Translations under genes and position numbers: made by a program | NCBI GenBank assembly: GCA_014898415.1 | Contig: RCTD01000014.1 | Coordinates: 310,001-374,000 of the forward strand | Origin: Stromatinia cepivora | Taxonomy: Eukaryota; Ascomycota; Leotiomycetes; Helotiales; Sclerotiniaceae | Direction of reading: 5' to 3' | Length of the DNA stretch: 64,000 nt | Shown: piece by piece, positions 22,101 through 32,667 of the stretch | Position numbering within the stretch: position 1 is the stretch's first letter | Layout: each line of letters starts with the position of its first letter | Notes under the pieces: generated by a model | The model's database searches: none | Seen by the model: the letters and a program-made list of their open reading frames with translations, nothing else | Told to the model about the DNA's origin: nothing

Positions 22101-25100
22101 GTATTCGATTTGAATGAGATGGTTTCGCCGATAATGACCAAGAGACAGCTTGGTAATCGAGTGCTTGAAATGTACACTGAGCTTTTGTGTGAGAAAGGCA
22201 CCACTTCAAACATTCGAAAATTTGCTAGGACTGTGACAAACAAGGTATTTACTCCAAATTTGGTGTGATTGAAACTATCTCTAACCTTATCAGTGGCTCT
22301 TACATCTCTTGACAGAAGATGATCCACAAGTTGTGGTCCTTGGTTCGAAGATATTAGCCCGTCTCTTAGTTGTTCATGGCTCCAGCTATGCATCAAAATT
22401 CTCGAGTAAAACAGGAGGCTTTACCATTATGCGACATAGATTGAAGAGATGGTGGGACATCCCGACACTATGGCCTATTTGTTTTAGTATCATATTTGGA
22501 CATGACGTCGCAGATATTGATTTCGAGCAACCATTTGAGTTATACAATCTTCTAGAGACGTTTGGCACAGGTAAAATTGTGTATCCTAATGTACTGCCCG
22601 TTATTATGACGATGATGCAGCATGGTTTGAAAGATGTTCTACGAAATCAAGATGACCCTGACTCGCCACTTCATGAAAAGGGCAATTGGAAAAATCAGGA
22701 TCCACCAACAGATTCCCTTAAACTCCCAAATCGCCATAGATCAATGTCTCTCACAAAAGAACTCGAATCTCGACGTAAGTTAGTTATTTCTTTTTTTGCG
22801 GAAAATCACGTTAACCTAGAACAGAATCCCAGCAGCGTAAAAGAGAACGACTGGTAGAGCAAGTTATCATTCTACACACGATCATTCGCTTTCTTGGGGA
22901 CTTGCATAGCAAATCTCAAGATTTCAGGGACTTTGCGTTATCTTCCGACTACGTCAGATATATGCTTGCCGCTCTATTTCCCGTTGTAGTTAGTGCAGAT
23001 GCTGTCAGTCCGGAGACGGAACTGAACTCTCGTGATTCTGCATTGACTTTCGAAGGCGACGATGTCATCATTAGACCGGTGTCTCGCGTATCAGCTATGC
23101 CTACCCCCATTGTCCGAACATCGACCGTGGAGACTCTCCTTCCACCCAGCCCCACAACTCTCAAGGCGAAACCACTTCGTCGGGGGTCATCGTTTGTATT
23201 GCTAACGGCTCGCCCTTCGGAATACAGTCCATCTTCCGCTAGGCTTAGTCTAGTCATGTCACCGAAGAAGAGAATTGCTACACAGAAAGTTAGTAATGCA
23301 ATAGTTGAAGGCATGCTAGAATTAGTTGTCAATGTCTTCATTGACCAAGTCATGGCCCGTAAAGAGTTTCCTGGATTTGGACTGTTTCTCAAAGTTCCTC
23401 CTGGCTTTCAAGAACACCAGGCGTACTTCGAGTCATACGTCTTACGCAACATGATTTCCCAGCTTGGTACTAATATTCAATTGGACCAAAAGTCGATGTG
23501 GGAACCAAGAGTCATCCAGAATATGGCTCGTTTTGTCCTCCATATAGGTGAAGCTGTATTTGAAGGCTGGTTTCTGGGCGGGGCTGAAACATTATTGGAC
23601 TTTGCAGGAACAATATTGGAATACTTGGAGCGACCTGAAGTCTCTCAAATCAAAAGCGTCCGACTATGCAGTCAAGCAATTGCTTCGATCAAAAGCGTTT
23701 TCCTTCGAGTCGTCTTACTTCGTCTATCAGAGCTTGATGTGCCAGAGGCTCCTGAGTCCGAAGCATTAGCCTTCATGGACAAGCTGCTGTATTGGCAGAC
23801 TGTGGTCTTGTCCGCCGATGTGACTGAAGATAACTTCCTGAAGCTCATTTGTTACCAGCTATATGTGAAGTTAGTCGATGAAAAGGAAAGCATTCGCTTG
23901 GCCGCCGCAAACATTTGGCGTATATTACTTGTTCAGAAGCCCGAAGAAACGTCTAATATGCTTCGTCATGCTATGCCTGGCCAGTACAAATATCTAGACT
24001 CTGGTTTCAAGAAGCTTACCGAGTTAGACAATGAGACTTTTGCGGAATGGGTTGATAGCTACAGAGCTGAGCTTGATGCTTTGTTTTTTGGTGCAATGTC
24101 TCGTGCCTGGGAAGATTTCGTCAATGCTGAAAATGAGAAGACCGAAGATACTCTTAAAAGCCGCGTTTCTAAGCGACGTGAAAAACTTAAGCAATGGCAT
24201 GCAGATGATCTTAATGATGAAGACATATTGTTTCGTCATGATCTCGCATCAAATCTATGGATGAAGAACATCTATGCATCCGAACATCTTAAGCACCAAA
24301 GAGCACAACAAGATCAACAAGATAATTTCAGTTTTCTCGTTTCCACATTTTCGAGGATGGATCGAGAGCTCCATAGGCCTTGTGCAGTTTTTGATCGTGG
24401 GATTCCCTCAAAGTGGAAGTTGGACCGGACAGAGGGTCGTAACCGTATGCGTCTTCGTATGGTACCCGATCGTGCTGCTCCGACTTATGATTATAAACCC
24501 AAAAGACGTCCCACGGAGACAAATACAAACGATGTTTTGCAGGTAAACGCGAAAGTTGGTGGTCTTGCCCCGGCCCAGCACATTGATTCAACACCCAACT
24601 CTGCAGTATCACCACCTGGGGACCTTGATGGTCAAAATGGATCCGAGGTGAAGACTGAGAATCCGTCAGAGGAGGCATCAAGTGAAATCCCTGATAATGT
24701 TGTTCAAGAAGAAGACTTTGAACTTGTTGATGATCCCAATGACCCTGGCGATGGCGATGATGGATTTGAGGACAAAAATCGAAAGGTCATGCGCAGTCTT
24801 CAAAGAGGAGATTCGGTGCAACACGTTTTTAATATTTCTCGAATTATTGGACTCGAGGCAGTTGAGGGGTTATTGATTCTAGGCAAAGATTCCCTCTACT
24901 TGATTGATAATGTCTTCCAAAGATCTGACGGAGAAATTGTGAACGTTGCGATGGCTCCTAAAGAGGAACGAGATCCTTATTTACAGATGATTGCAGGTCA
25001 CAAAGCAAGTGAGAAAACAGCGCAAGCTCTCAGAACTGAGCAAGAATCGAGAAGTTGGAAGTGGAGCGATGTCATCAGTATTTCTAAACGTCGTTTTCTG

Positions 25101-27283
25101 TTTCGAGATGTTGCTGTAGAAGTCTTTTTCACAGATGGTCGTAGTTATCTACTTACAGCCATTTCGGCCACGCTTAGAGATGATCTCTTTGCCAAGCTCT
25201 CTTCAAAGGCTCCACATACCAATGGTAATTCCGTTTTACCAAATCCAGAAGATGGTTGGCGTCTTGAGGCCCTCAAGGTATCGGATGACGCACCTGCTAC
25301 TTTTGGTTCCAAATTTGGCAACATCTTCAATTCTTCTGCTTGGAACCCAGCAATGCGACGATGGGCAAAAGGAGAAATTTCGAATTTTCACTATCTAATG
25401 CTCGTCAATACAATGGCTGGTCGTACTTTCAACGATCTTACCCAATATCCTGTCTTCCCTTGGGTTCTGGCCGATTATACAAGTGAAGAGCTAGATCTCA
25501 ACAATCCTGCTTCATTCCGAGACCTATCGAAACCAATGGGTGCGCAGCACAACTCACGTCAAGCGGACTTTATTGAGAGATATAAAACATTTGCGGAAAT
25601 GGACAACACTACACCTGCCTTTCACTATGGAACCCATTACTCGTCGGCCATGATCGTTACATCATATTTGATCAGACTTCAACCTTTCGTTCAATCATAT
25701 CTGCTACTTCAGGGAGGTAATTTCGATCATCCTGATCGATTATTCTATTCGGTCGCGAAAGCTTGGGACTCTGCATCCAGGAGTAATATGTCTGATGTGA
25801 GGGAGCTCATACCAGAATTCTTTTACCTTCCAGAGTTCCTTACGAATAATAATGGATACAATTTCGGCTTGCGACAAGGGGACGGTGGAGGCATAGATAC
25901 TGTTGCCCTTCCGCCGTGGGCTAAAGGCGATCCAAAAATATTCATTGCAAAACATCGCGAGGCTTTAGAAAGCCCGCACGTGAGTAAGTATTTACACCAG
26001 TGGATTGATCTTATTTTTGGTTGCAAGCAACGTGGAGAAGCCGCTATCGAAAGTGTGAACGTATTCCACCATCTTTCATATCATGGTGCAAAGAACCTTG
26101 ATACCATTGAAGATCCCGTCGAAAGACTAGCTACGATTGGAATTATTCATAATTTTGGTCAAACTCCTCATCAGGTCTTTCCTAAACCTCATCAATCTCG
26201 AGAAGACATGCGTCAAAAACCAAAGAGACTTGACACTTCAGCTGAATCTCTTACACGTCTACCATTTCCCTTGATCGAAAGTCACGAACGTGTTGCATCA
26301 CTCATTTACTCGGCCAAGTTAGATCGACTTCTCTGCTCTACAGCATTCCGCCTTAATCTTCCCCCAACGTATGATAAATACCTAGAATGGGGTTTCGCCG
26401 ATAACAGCGTTCGATTCTATTTCAATGACTCCAAAAGGCTCGCTGGTCTCTTTGAGAACCTTCATCAAGGCCAACTATCTTCCGTCATTTTTGCCTCCTC
26501 ACAAACTCTCATCACAGCCGGTGAAGATTGTGTAATTTCCGCCCATACAATCATGACTTCCCCTTCTAAACATGTTGATCTTCAACCACGCTCGTCTCTC
26601 TTCGGACACAAAACACCAGTCACTACTCTTGCAGTCAGTAAATCCTTTAGCACAATGCTTAGCGCATCATCCGATGGCCTCGTTCTTCTCTGGGATCTAA
26701 ATCGCTTAGAATTCGTCCGCAAACTCACTCATGGTCGGCCTGTAGAATGCGCGCGTATTAATGATGTAAGTGGGGACATTATGTTATGTCGCGGCCAAAA
26801 GGTTGCTCTTTATACCTTAAACGGCGAAGCACTTCTCGAGCAAAATGTATGCGCGGATCTGGGACATGATGATTATATACATAGTTGTGCATTCTACGAA
26901 GGTACTGGAAATGAGTGGCTGGAGAGTACATTAATTTTCACGGGTCATAAGAGGGGAATAGTATGTATATGGCGAAAAGTCGTGGGTAAACATAGCGGGA
27001 AATGGGAGTTGGAGTTGATGAAGAGGCTGGATCATGTGGATGAAGTAAGGAGGGATGCTAGTGTTAATAGATCCACAGGGTCGCACGGGAGGGTAACGAC
27101 GGTGAATGGAAATGTGGAAGCGGGCATCAGTTGTGTGGTGCCGATGGAGAAGGGGGTTTATACTGGAGATGAAGAGGGGAGAGTGGTGAGTTTTTTTTCG
27201 TCTTTGCTCTTTATCTAATTGTGGATTGGAACTAATCATGATATTAATAGTATGAATGGACATTAGTCCAACGCGAACGATAA
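19149..27283 (+). CDS. bph1: BEACH-domain WD40 protein (LYST/neurobeachin family, yeast Bph1-like), 2639 aa
   Basis: Five exons: 19149-21789, 21841-22244, 22294-22774, 22825-27185 and 27251-27283, total 7920 nt. The first three introns are 49-51 bp and the last is 65 bp. A concanavalin-A-like domain lies at about residues 397-550 (GGYTFTAWIFVDKFD, RRWYHIAIVH). Helical armadillo-like stretches fill the middle. A PH-BEACH domain lies at about 1829-1965 (KWSDVISISKRRFLFRDVAV). The BEACH domain at about 2020-2297 has the usual TQYPVFPWVLADYTSEELDL, FHYGTHYSSA and IPEFFYLPEF segments. WD40 repeats follow to the end. BEACH proteins act in vesicle fission/fusion, lysosome or vacuole size and protein sorting. 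The last exon encodes only ten residues (YEWTLVQRER). The gene looks intact; exact roles in filamentous fungi are little known. Confidence 0.93.
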
Positions 27284-27990
27284 GATAACCTTAGCAAAGT
27301 AAGGCAAGGCAAGGCAAATTACACAGTGAGGTATAGAATTGATTATATATCATGATAACCCCATACATAGAGCAGCGTGGTGTGGTATGGTCCCCAACTT
27401 CCCAATACCTAGAATAAAAGAACAAAAGACGTGATGATGAACGGGAGGCGTAAGACGTATTTTTTTTCCATCGTCAATGCTTTCTCTCTCCTGGGTTTTT
27501 GTATTCGCAAAATGGAAATACATGAATTAGTATACTCGCTGGTTTTTCTTCTGGGTCGTAGTGGAGCGTTTGTTAGCACTGTATTGTGGATTTGCTTATT
27601 GGTTTTTGGGACTGTGGTTGGAGGTTTGGTGAGAGTTGAGCTAGTGGGATGGGTGCATGGATGGATAAAGGGATGGATGAAGGGATGGAAAGGGAAAATG
27701 TATGTAGAATGTGGATAGGTGTGCAAGAAAGTATGTAGATAGATATCCAAAATGATGAATTGTCGAAATTGATACCTTTTTATATATTGATGATATCTCC
27801 ATATTCCAAGGTTCTGATAGGCATAGATAGCACTTCGGCTCAACTCCGGCCTATGTATACCTCGCCACCCATCCCATCCATTCATCAAACCCCACCAAAA
27901 AAACCCAACATCTCTCAACCCTCCAATCAAAATATCTTCAAACCAAAAAACCAAAACCAAAGCCTCCCAAAAAAAAATAAAAAAATGATT
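27284..27990. other. Intergenic: 3' flank of BEACH gene and tRNA-Glu upstream/downstream sequence
   Basis: Contains AAGGC repeats (27300-27316) and GGATG-type low complexity (27655-27690). A 183-codon minus frame (27409-27960) overlaps these simple repeats and shows only His/Pro/Thr-rich text, so I treat it as spurious. Confidence 0.45.
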
Positions 27991-28096
27991 TTCCGAATCC
28001 GGGAATCGAACCCGGGGCTACTCGGTTCCATTGATCAGATGCAAGAGGCAGAAGATGGTTGAAAGCGAGTTATGTTAACCCCTACACTAATTCGGA
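27991..28096 (-). tRNA. tRNA-Glu(TTC) with about 34-nt intron
   Basis: The acceptor TCCGAAT pairs perfectly with ATTCGGA, with discriminator A. The D arm reads GTGTAGGGGTTAACAT. The anticodon stem ACTCG/CGAGT encloses CT-TTC-A, and an intron of about 34 nt follows position 37. The T arm CCGGG-TTCGATT-CCCGG is canonical. Confidence 0.94.
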
Positions 28097-28690
28097 GGTT
28101 GTGGACTGTGGGGTCTTGGATGTTTGTTGAGGGAGGGGTGGGGTTTGGACTTATACATTGTGGAAGCTGTGGGATTGGTTTGGGGTGAGGGGGTTAGTGA
28201 TTGAGGGGTGATCATTTTGTAGAATAGATTCGAAATTCGAAAACTCTTTCTTTTTCACAGATTGATATGGACTAGGGAAACCTCTAGAATTAAGGTCTAT
28301 CAGCTGCTAAGAGCTCAAATTCAAGAGATAGATAGTATGAACGCTTTTGGGCTAACAAGTATATCTAGGGGAGTCCTCGTCTTTGTAAATGATTCTTTGA
28401 TGGTAGCCCTAGAGTAGGGATATACTAATATCTCATTTATTCTATCATTCCTACGATGCGTTCTTATTTTCACGAAGAAATTGTATATTAAAAAAAATCA
28501 TCACCATATCACCACAAAGCAGGAATATAAAACAAAAATGAATAAATAACCATTAATTCGTTAACTAAACATCTTCAGGCCCCATCATCATAACTCTTGA
28601 ATTTTCCTCATCACTTCATTATCTAATCCCAGATCTCAACATTTGTATTTTGGATTCTCCCCCTCCATCCATCCATCCATCGCTATTCCC
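28097..28690. other. Intergenic, no gene seen
   Basis: AT-rich, ending in a (CATC)n run near 28663-28682. It holds the upstream flank of tRNA-Glu and the 3' flank of the pectin methylesterase gene. Confidence 0.4.
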
Positions 28691-29988
28691 TTACAAGTAA
28701 CTGGCATCAACCCACCATTCGCTCAAATATCCACTTCCCAATACTGTTTCGATGGCAATGGGTGAAGCGATGGAAGAACTGAAGTTTGCTCGGGGTCCAG
28801 CGGCACCGGGTCCTGAGTTGTTGTATCTGGAAGGTGGTTAGTGGATTTCCTGTAGGGAACGGGAACAAATGGAAAATGGATGAGGGTCGTGAATGATTGC
28901 TAGGATTGAGGCAGGGGGATGAGAAGATCTCCAATGAAAGAGATCAGAAAGATGGAGATGAGGAACATACTCTTCAAAAACAACATGATCAGTATTTGCG
29001 GTGGTAGCGGACCAAGCTCTCCACCCAGCAGCCTTAATATTACTTCCCAAATAAGTATTTTGGAAAACGACTCTGGCATAGTCTACCCATGGGCGTCCCA
29101 AGTAGTTGTTGTTTATTGCGACGCTGGAATTGATATTATCCACATTTGAGTTGTTAATCACATACCAAGATGGATTAGTTTCGGAGCCACGTCCGGAAGC
29201 TGTAATACTTCCAGCGGCAATAGTACGGATGTCGTTATTCTCGAACCAGGCTAGAGCTGTTTGACCAAAAATGAAATCAATGGCACCGACGACGAGACAT
29301 TTGGCATAGAGTTGAGCACCGGTGTTGGCTAAGATGGTATCTTGATACCCGATGAATTGGGTGGCATAGTATCCTTGGTTTCCGGTATCTATGAATAGCG
29401 GAAGTTAGTAATTGTGTCTGAAAATGAGTTGGATAGAGAAGATGCAATCCCTAGCAGAGGGCACATTTCATGGTGTAGGTTAAAGAATAGTAAATCAAGT
29501 ATCTCACGTGCAGAAATAGCGAGGTTTTGACCATTCTTATTGACGTGCCCGAATGTATTTTGGATGATGAGATTGTAGACTTTGGTGTTGCTGTTCCATT
29601 GACGTAAAGTAGCTGTCAAATCATCGGAGGTAGTATCTTGGAGAGCGAGGTTGTAGGTAAGAGTTACTTGGTTACCAGCATAGGTGCTTGCATCTTCGGT
29701 ATACCCCTGGATTATGAGGTTGGATTGGAGGGCTGGGACGTAGACTTGTTCAGTGTAGGTACCGGGGTAGATGAAGAGATATTGATTGGCTGTGGTGGTG
29801 GTAGAGAGAGCATTCACTCCTTTCTGAAAGGTGGTGTATGATCCTGGTGTAGCACCAGTCTTGTCGACTATGATTGCACCCGATGGCGCAGAAGTCCTGG
29901 CGACTGCTCGTGCCTCTAAGACTGGAGCAGCAGAGACTCCCCTCAAAAGGGCGGCCGCTAAGGAAAGGATCGGGATGAGCGAATACAT
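28691..29988 (-). CDS. Secreted pectin methylesterase (carbohydrate esterase family 8)
   Basis: Exons are 29508-29988, 28971-29388 and 28691-28826, total 1035 nt or 344 residues. Residues 1-20 are a signal peptide (LIPILSLAAALLRGVSA). A right-handed beta-helix fold follows, with family motifs GTYTEQ (76-81), GYQDT (acid/base D177), GAIDFIFG (nucleophile D198) and LGRPW (R259). The enzyme removes methyl esters from homogalacturonan in plant cell walls, preparing pectin for polygalacturonases and pectate lyases. I chose the ATG at 29988 because it opens directly on the signal peptide; an in-frame ATG 39 nt upstream would bury it. The third exon restores a typical C-terminus (YNNSGPGA, then a Trp-Trp near the end). 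All catalytic residues are present, so it should be active. Single genes of this type often belong to multigene families in plant-pathogenic fungi. Confidence 0.95.
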
Positions 29989-30692
29989 GATCGTCGAGTT
30001 ATGAAGGGGAAGCAATTGTTGTTTCAAGAAGTTTGGATGTCAAGAGAAAACCTCGATACAGATACTTATATACTTCAAGCTATGCTATCTGTGATTGGTG
30101 CAGAAATTTTTGATGGAGATATCACCTGCACCGATGAAAACATGGTGGGTATTTTTCCGTGATGTATTGATGGGTTGGCTGGATAGATGAAAAAGATAGC
30201 TGAAAGCAGGCAAGAGCAATCAGGTGCTTACTCTGATTTGCAACTTGGGCATGGCTAGACTTGAAGTCAAGGGTTAGTTTTCCCGAGCTTGAAGAGATCG
30301 GAGGATAGAGATGTGTCACCGCGACACCGTTGTGTGAAAGGGTCACTGACGTTTGTATCTGCAAGCCTTACTAGAGGATATCGGAGCTGTTCCCTACTTT
30401 TGGGACAAGATGTCCTGCAATGCACATTACATGATAATCCACTAGCAACTTTGCAAGGTGGATCTGCGCCTCGCGAATAAGAAGCCGACGCATTGTGCTA
30501 ACGAGTGTTCGTCTTCTCCTGCAGCACACATATTGAAATATGCACCTTGTGTTGCAATGGGATGATTTGCTTCATTTTGTATCACCGCCAGAGCTTGCAA
30601 GAATCAGTTTGTAAAGGTATTCTTTACATTGGTTAGTGTAAGAACAATGATTGTTAAAGCAAGAGTTAAATCGTCTAAACTCAAGTAATCCG
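29989..30692. other. Promoter region of the pectin methylesterase gene
   Basis: Contains the TATA-like site and no convincing gene. A short minus frame at 30122-30364 and plus frame at 30289-30480 lack recognisable content. Confidence 0.4.
30065..30072 (-). promoter_or_regulatory. Probable TATA box of the pectin methylesterase gene
   Basis: The minus strand reads TATATAAG about 77 bp upstream of the start codon at 29988. The spacing is plausible for a TATA element with a short leader. Regulated secreted-enzyme genes often have such boxes, but this is a short motif in AT-rich DNA. Confidence 0.45.
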
Positions 30693-30812
30693 GAACACAA
30701 TAAACCCTTTTGAAATAAGGTTATTTATTATTTCCTATTTCTGAATGAGAGAAATAATCCATCCAATCATACATCTATAACCTTATTCCATAATAGGGAA
30801 AGTGGACGCTAT
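30693..30812 (-). mobile_element. Degenerate MITE, family copy 1
   Basis: The stretch AATAAGGTTATTTATTATTT at 30714-30733 and the inverted text AACCTTATTCCATAATAGGG at 30779-30798 correspond, in opposite orientation, to the two ends of the MITE at 50517-50702. Similarity extends into the interior (TTTCCTATTTC; AATCCAT). The outer left end has decayed, so exact borders and target duplication are not readable. Confidence 0.6.
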
Positions 30813-30858
30813 TATAATTCCTCAAAAGTGGGTCTTAAGTAAATACTAGACTAAAAGA

Positions 30859-31427
30859 TTCCGAACCCTAACCCATTGCCGATCGTTTTCCAAAAAGGGC
30901 TTAGTGTGTTCAAGATCTAGATGCTGCAAGCTGGTCAAAGATATAAATAATCTGGGAATTTTGCCGGCTTTGAGCCTCATGAGGAAAAGCTGAAAAGTTT
31001 TGCGTCGGCTCTTTCCGAAGCTTTTCAACCTTCGTCCCACAAGTTCACAACACCACCGTTGAAGTCTTGAATGATAGATAAACGGTTTGGACCTAATAAG
31101 GAATACGAAAATTTGGAATTTTTATGGGATTCTTCTGAATTTGGGCAACTCCCGTTTATAAACCCATTTACCGTATAAACTCACTACCCTATTTCAAAAG
31201 CGGCTTAGTGTGAGGTCTTACCAGTCGTGAAACCAAGCATATTATAGGATAGTTCAATATCAAATATCAGAGAAGCTGTTAATTCCCAGTTATGTGCTAA
31301 AATAATGTCAACTGACAGTTGATATCGGAATTTTAGATATTCCGATATGAAGTTGGAAGAGCACGGAATTTTCGTCAAATTCCGAACCCTAACCCCATTG
31401 CCGATCCTTTTGCGAAAGGGGCTTACC
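30859..31427. repeat. Dispersed direct repeat, about 47-50 bp, two copies in a repeat relic
   Basis: ATTCCGAACCCTAACCC at 30859 and again at 31379 starts two copies. Both continue through CATTGCCGATC and GGGCTTA. A third partial copy of the end (GCGGCTTAGTGTGAG) lies near 31199. CGTATAAACTCACT near 31171 reappears inverted at about 31429-31442. The cluster looks like a decayed, internally rearranged mobile element without coding capacity. Confidence 0.55.
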
Positions 31428-32667
31428 AGTGAGTTTATACGATATCCACTTACGCACGGAGTTCATTGAATATGCAGGTTCAATCGCATCATGCACATTC
31501 GTCCGAACCGAATAGTAGGATCGCCTGATTCCTGACATTCGATTCCACATTTCTGTGAAAGTCCTCAATATCAAAGAACCGGAGTCGATTGAAAGTCGGT
31601 GACTGACTGAACCACATTTAAACAACTCATAACGCTTCGATGGGTGGGATATCCCCATTGTTGTCTAAATCTATAACAGGTCCGTTATCGTCCTATTATC
31701 TTCGACATCAATGACATTTCATCGTAAGCAGCTCCAATATGTATGCTCAAGGATGGGAGAGCCTTCACAGCCATCATACTCCCCTGCGAGGTTGGTACTT
31801 GCTTGTCTAGCCACATAGTATATTGATCGAGTGCCGCCAGAACCCCACGGAAATTGCTCTGCAGCTTTTTGTGGTTCTTCATCATGTTCAATTCTTTTCT
31901 TATTCAAAATCCCATCGTGAGATAAGCAGCCATGAGATACCCGCCGTGGAATTCCATTTTCGGGCTTCAGCTCCGTTTCCAAAAGTCCGTCCAAGTGGGC
32001 TGGCTTACTTTTGGTTCAATGTTTACTTGTAGAAAACAGTGCAGAGCACTGTTGTCCTCCATAAAAAGTTGAGGATTGATCCTTTTGTTCTTTCACCATA
32101 TCCTGAATTCGTCCTGTTTTTCTCAATGCAGTATCAACAAGGCTATGAGGTTGTCGATCGTTTGCCGGCCCACATATTGCCTCTATCAAATATTCAACTC
32201 CAATGAATGAATTGACCAGAGTCAATTGAAGATTGAAAACAATCTGGACATTCAAAACAATCTGAGCATTCGAATCCACTCAGATATTGATGATATCGAA
32301 CATTTGAAATAAATATGTCTATTTCATCAACTAAGGGGCAAATCTTAAAATATTAGCCAAATAAGACTTCGAGTTGCTTTTTGGTGAGGAGGGAGCATTG
32401 AAAGTCTCCCTCCAGATGGTATATATTGAATAGTCCTTCTGATATGTCTGAGGGGGAATATTTTTCGAACATTACTTCCTTCTTCCCTGTCGGTATTGCC
32501 ACCAAACTCACATTCATAGTGTACAAAGTGTCCAGGCCCCGACATCGGGAATCCTGATTAGCTAGATGAATCGAGTTGGCACAAGGAGAGTGAGAGGCCG
32601 CAAGGAACCCCATAATTAAGAACTTTGGCCTTGCATCCACGGACCTGGCCCAGGGGAGCCCAGGCAC
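31389..32667 (-). pseudogene. Possible gene relic of unknown family
   Basis: Four consecutive minus-strand frames (32353-32667, 32016-32279, 31685-31994 in two overlapping frames, and 31389-31658) each contain protein-like text. Examples are FRGVLAALDQYTMWLDK near 31790-31850 and EMWNRMSGIRRSYYSVR near 31500-31555. They are separated by stops and frame changes, and I could not join them with clean splice sites. I do not recognise the family. It may be an old, broken gene or a spliced gene I cannot resolve; chance frames remain possible. Confidence 0.25.

Noticed and set aside
27409..27960. 183-codon minus frame between the BEACH gene and tRNA-Glu
   Set aside because: Built on GGATG-type repeats and His/Thr/Pro text; no domain or orthologue-like features.
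31685..31891. Possible indoleamine-dioxygenase-like fragment (FRGVLAALDQY, then AVKALPSL)
   Set aside because: The resemblance is only a few residues and the surrounding order does not fit that family.
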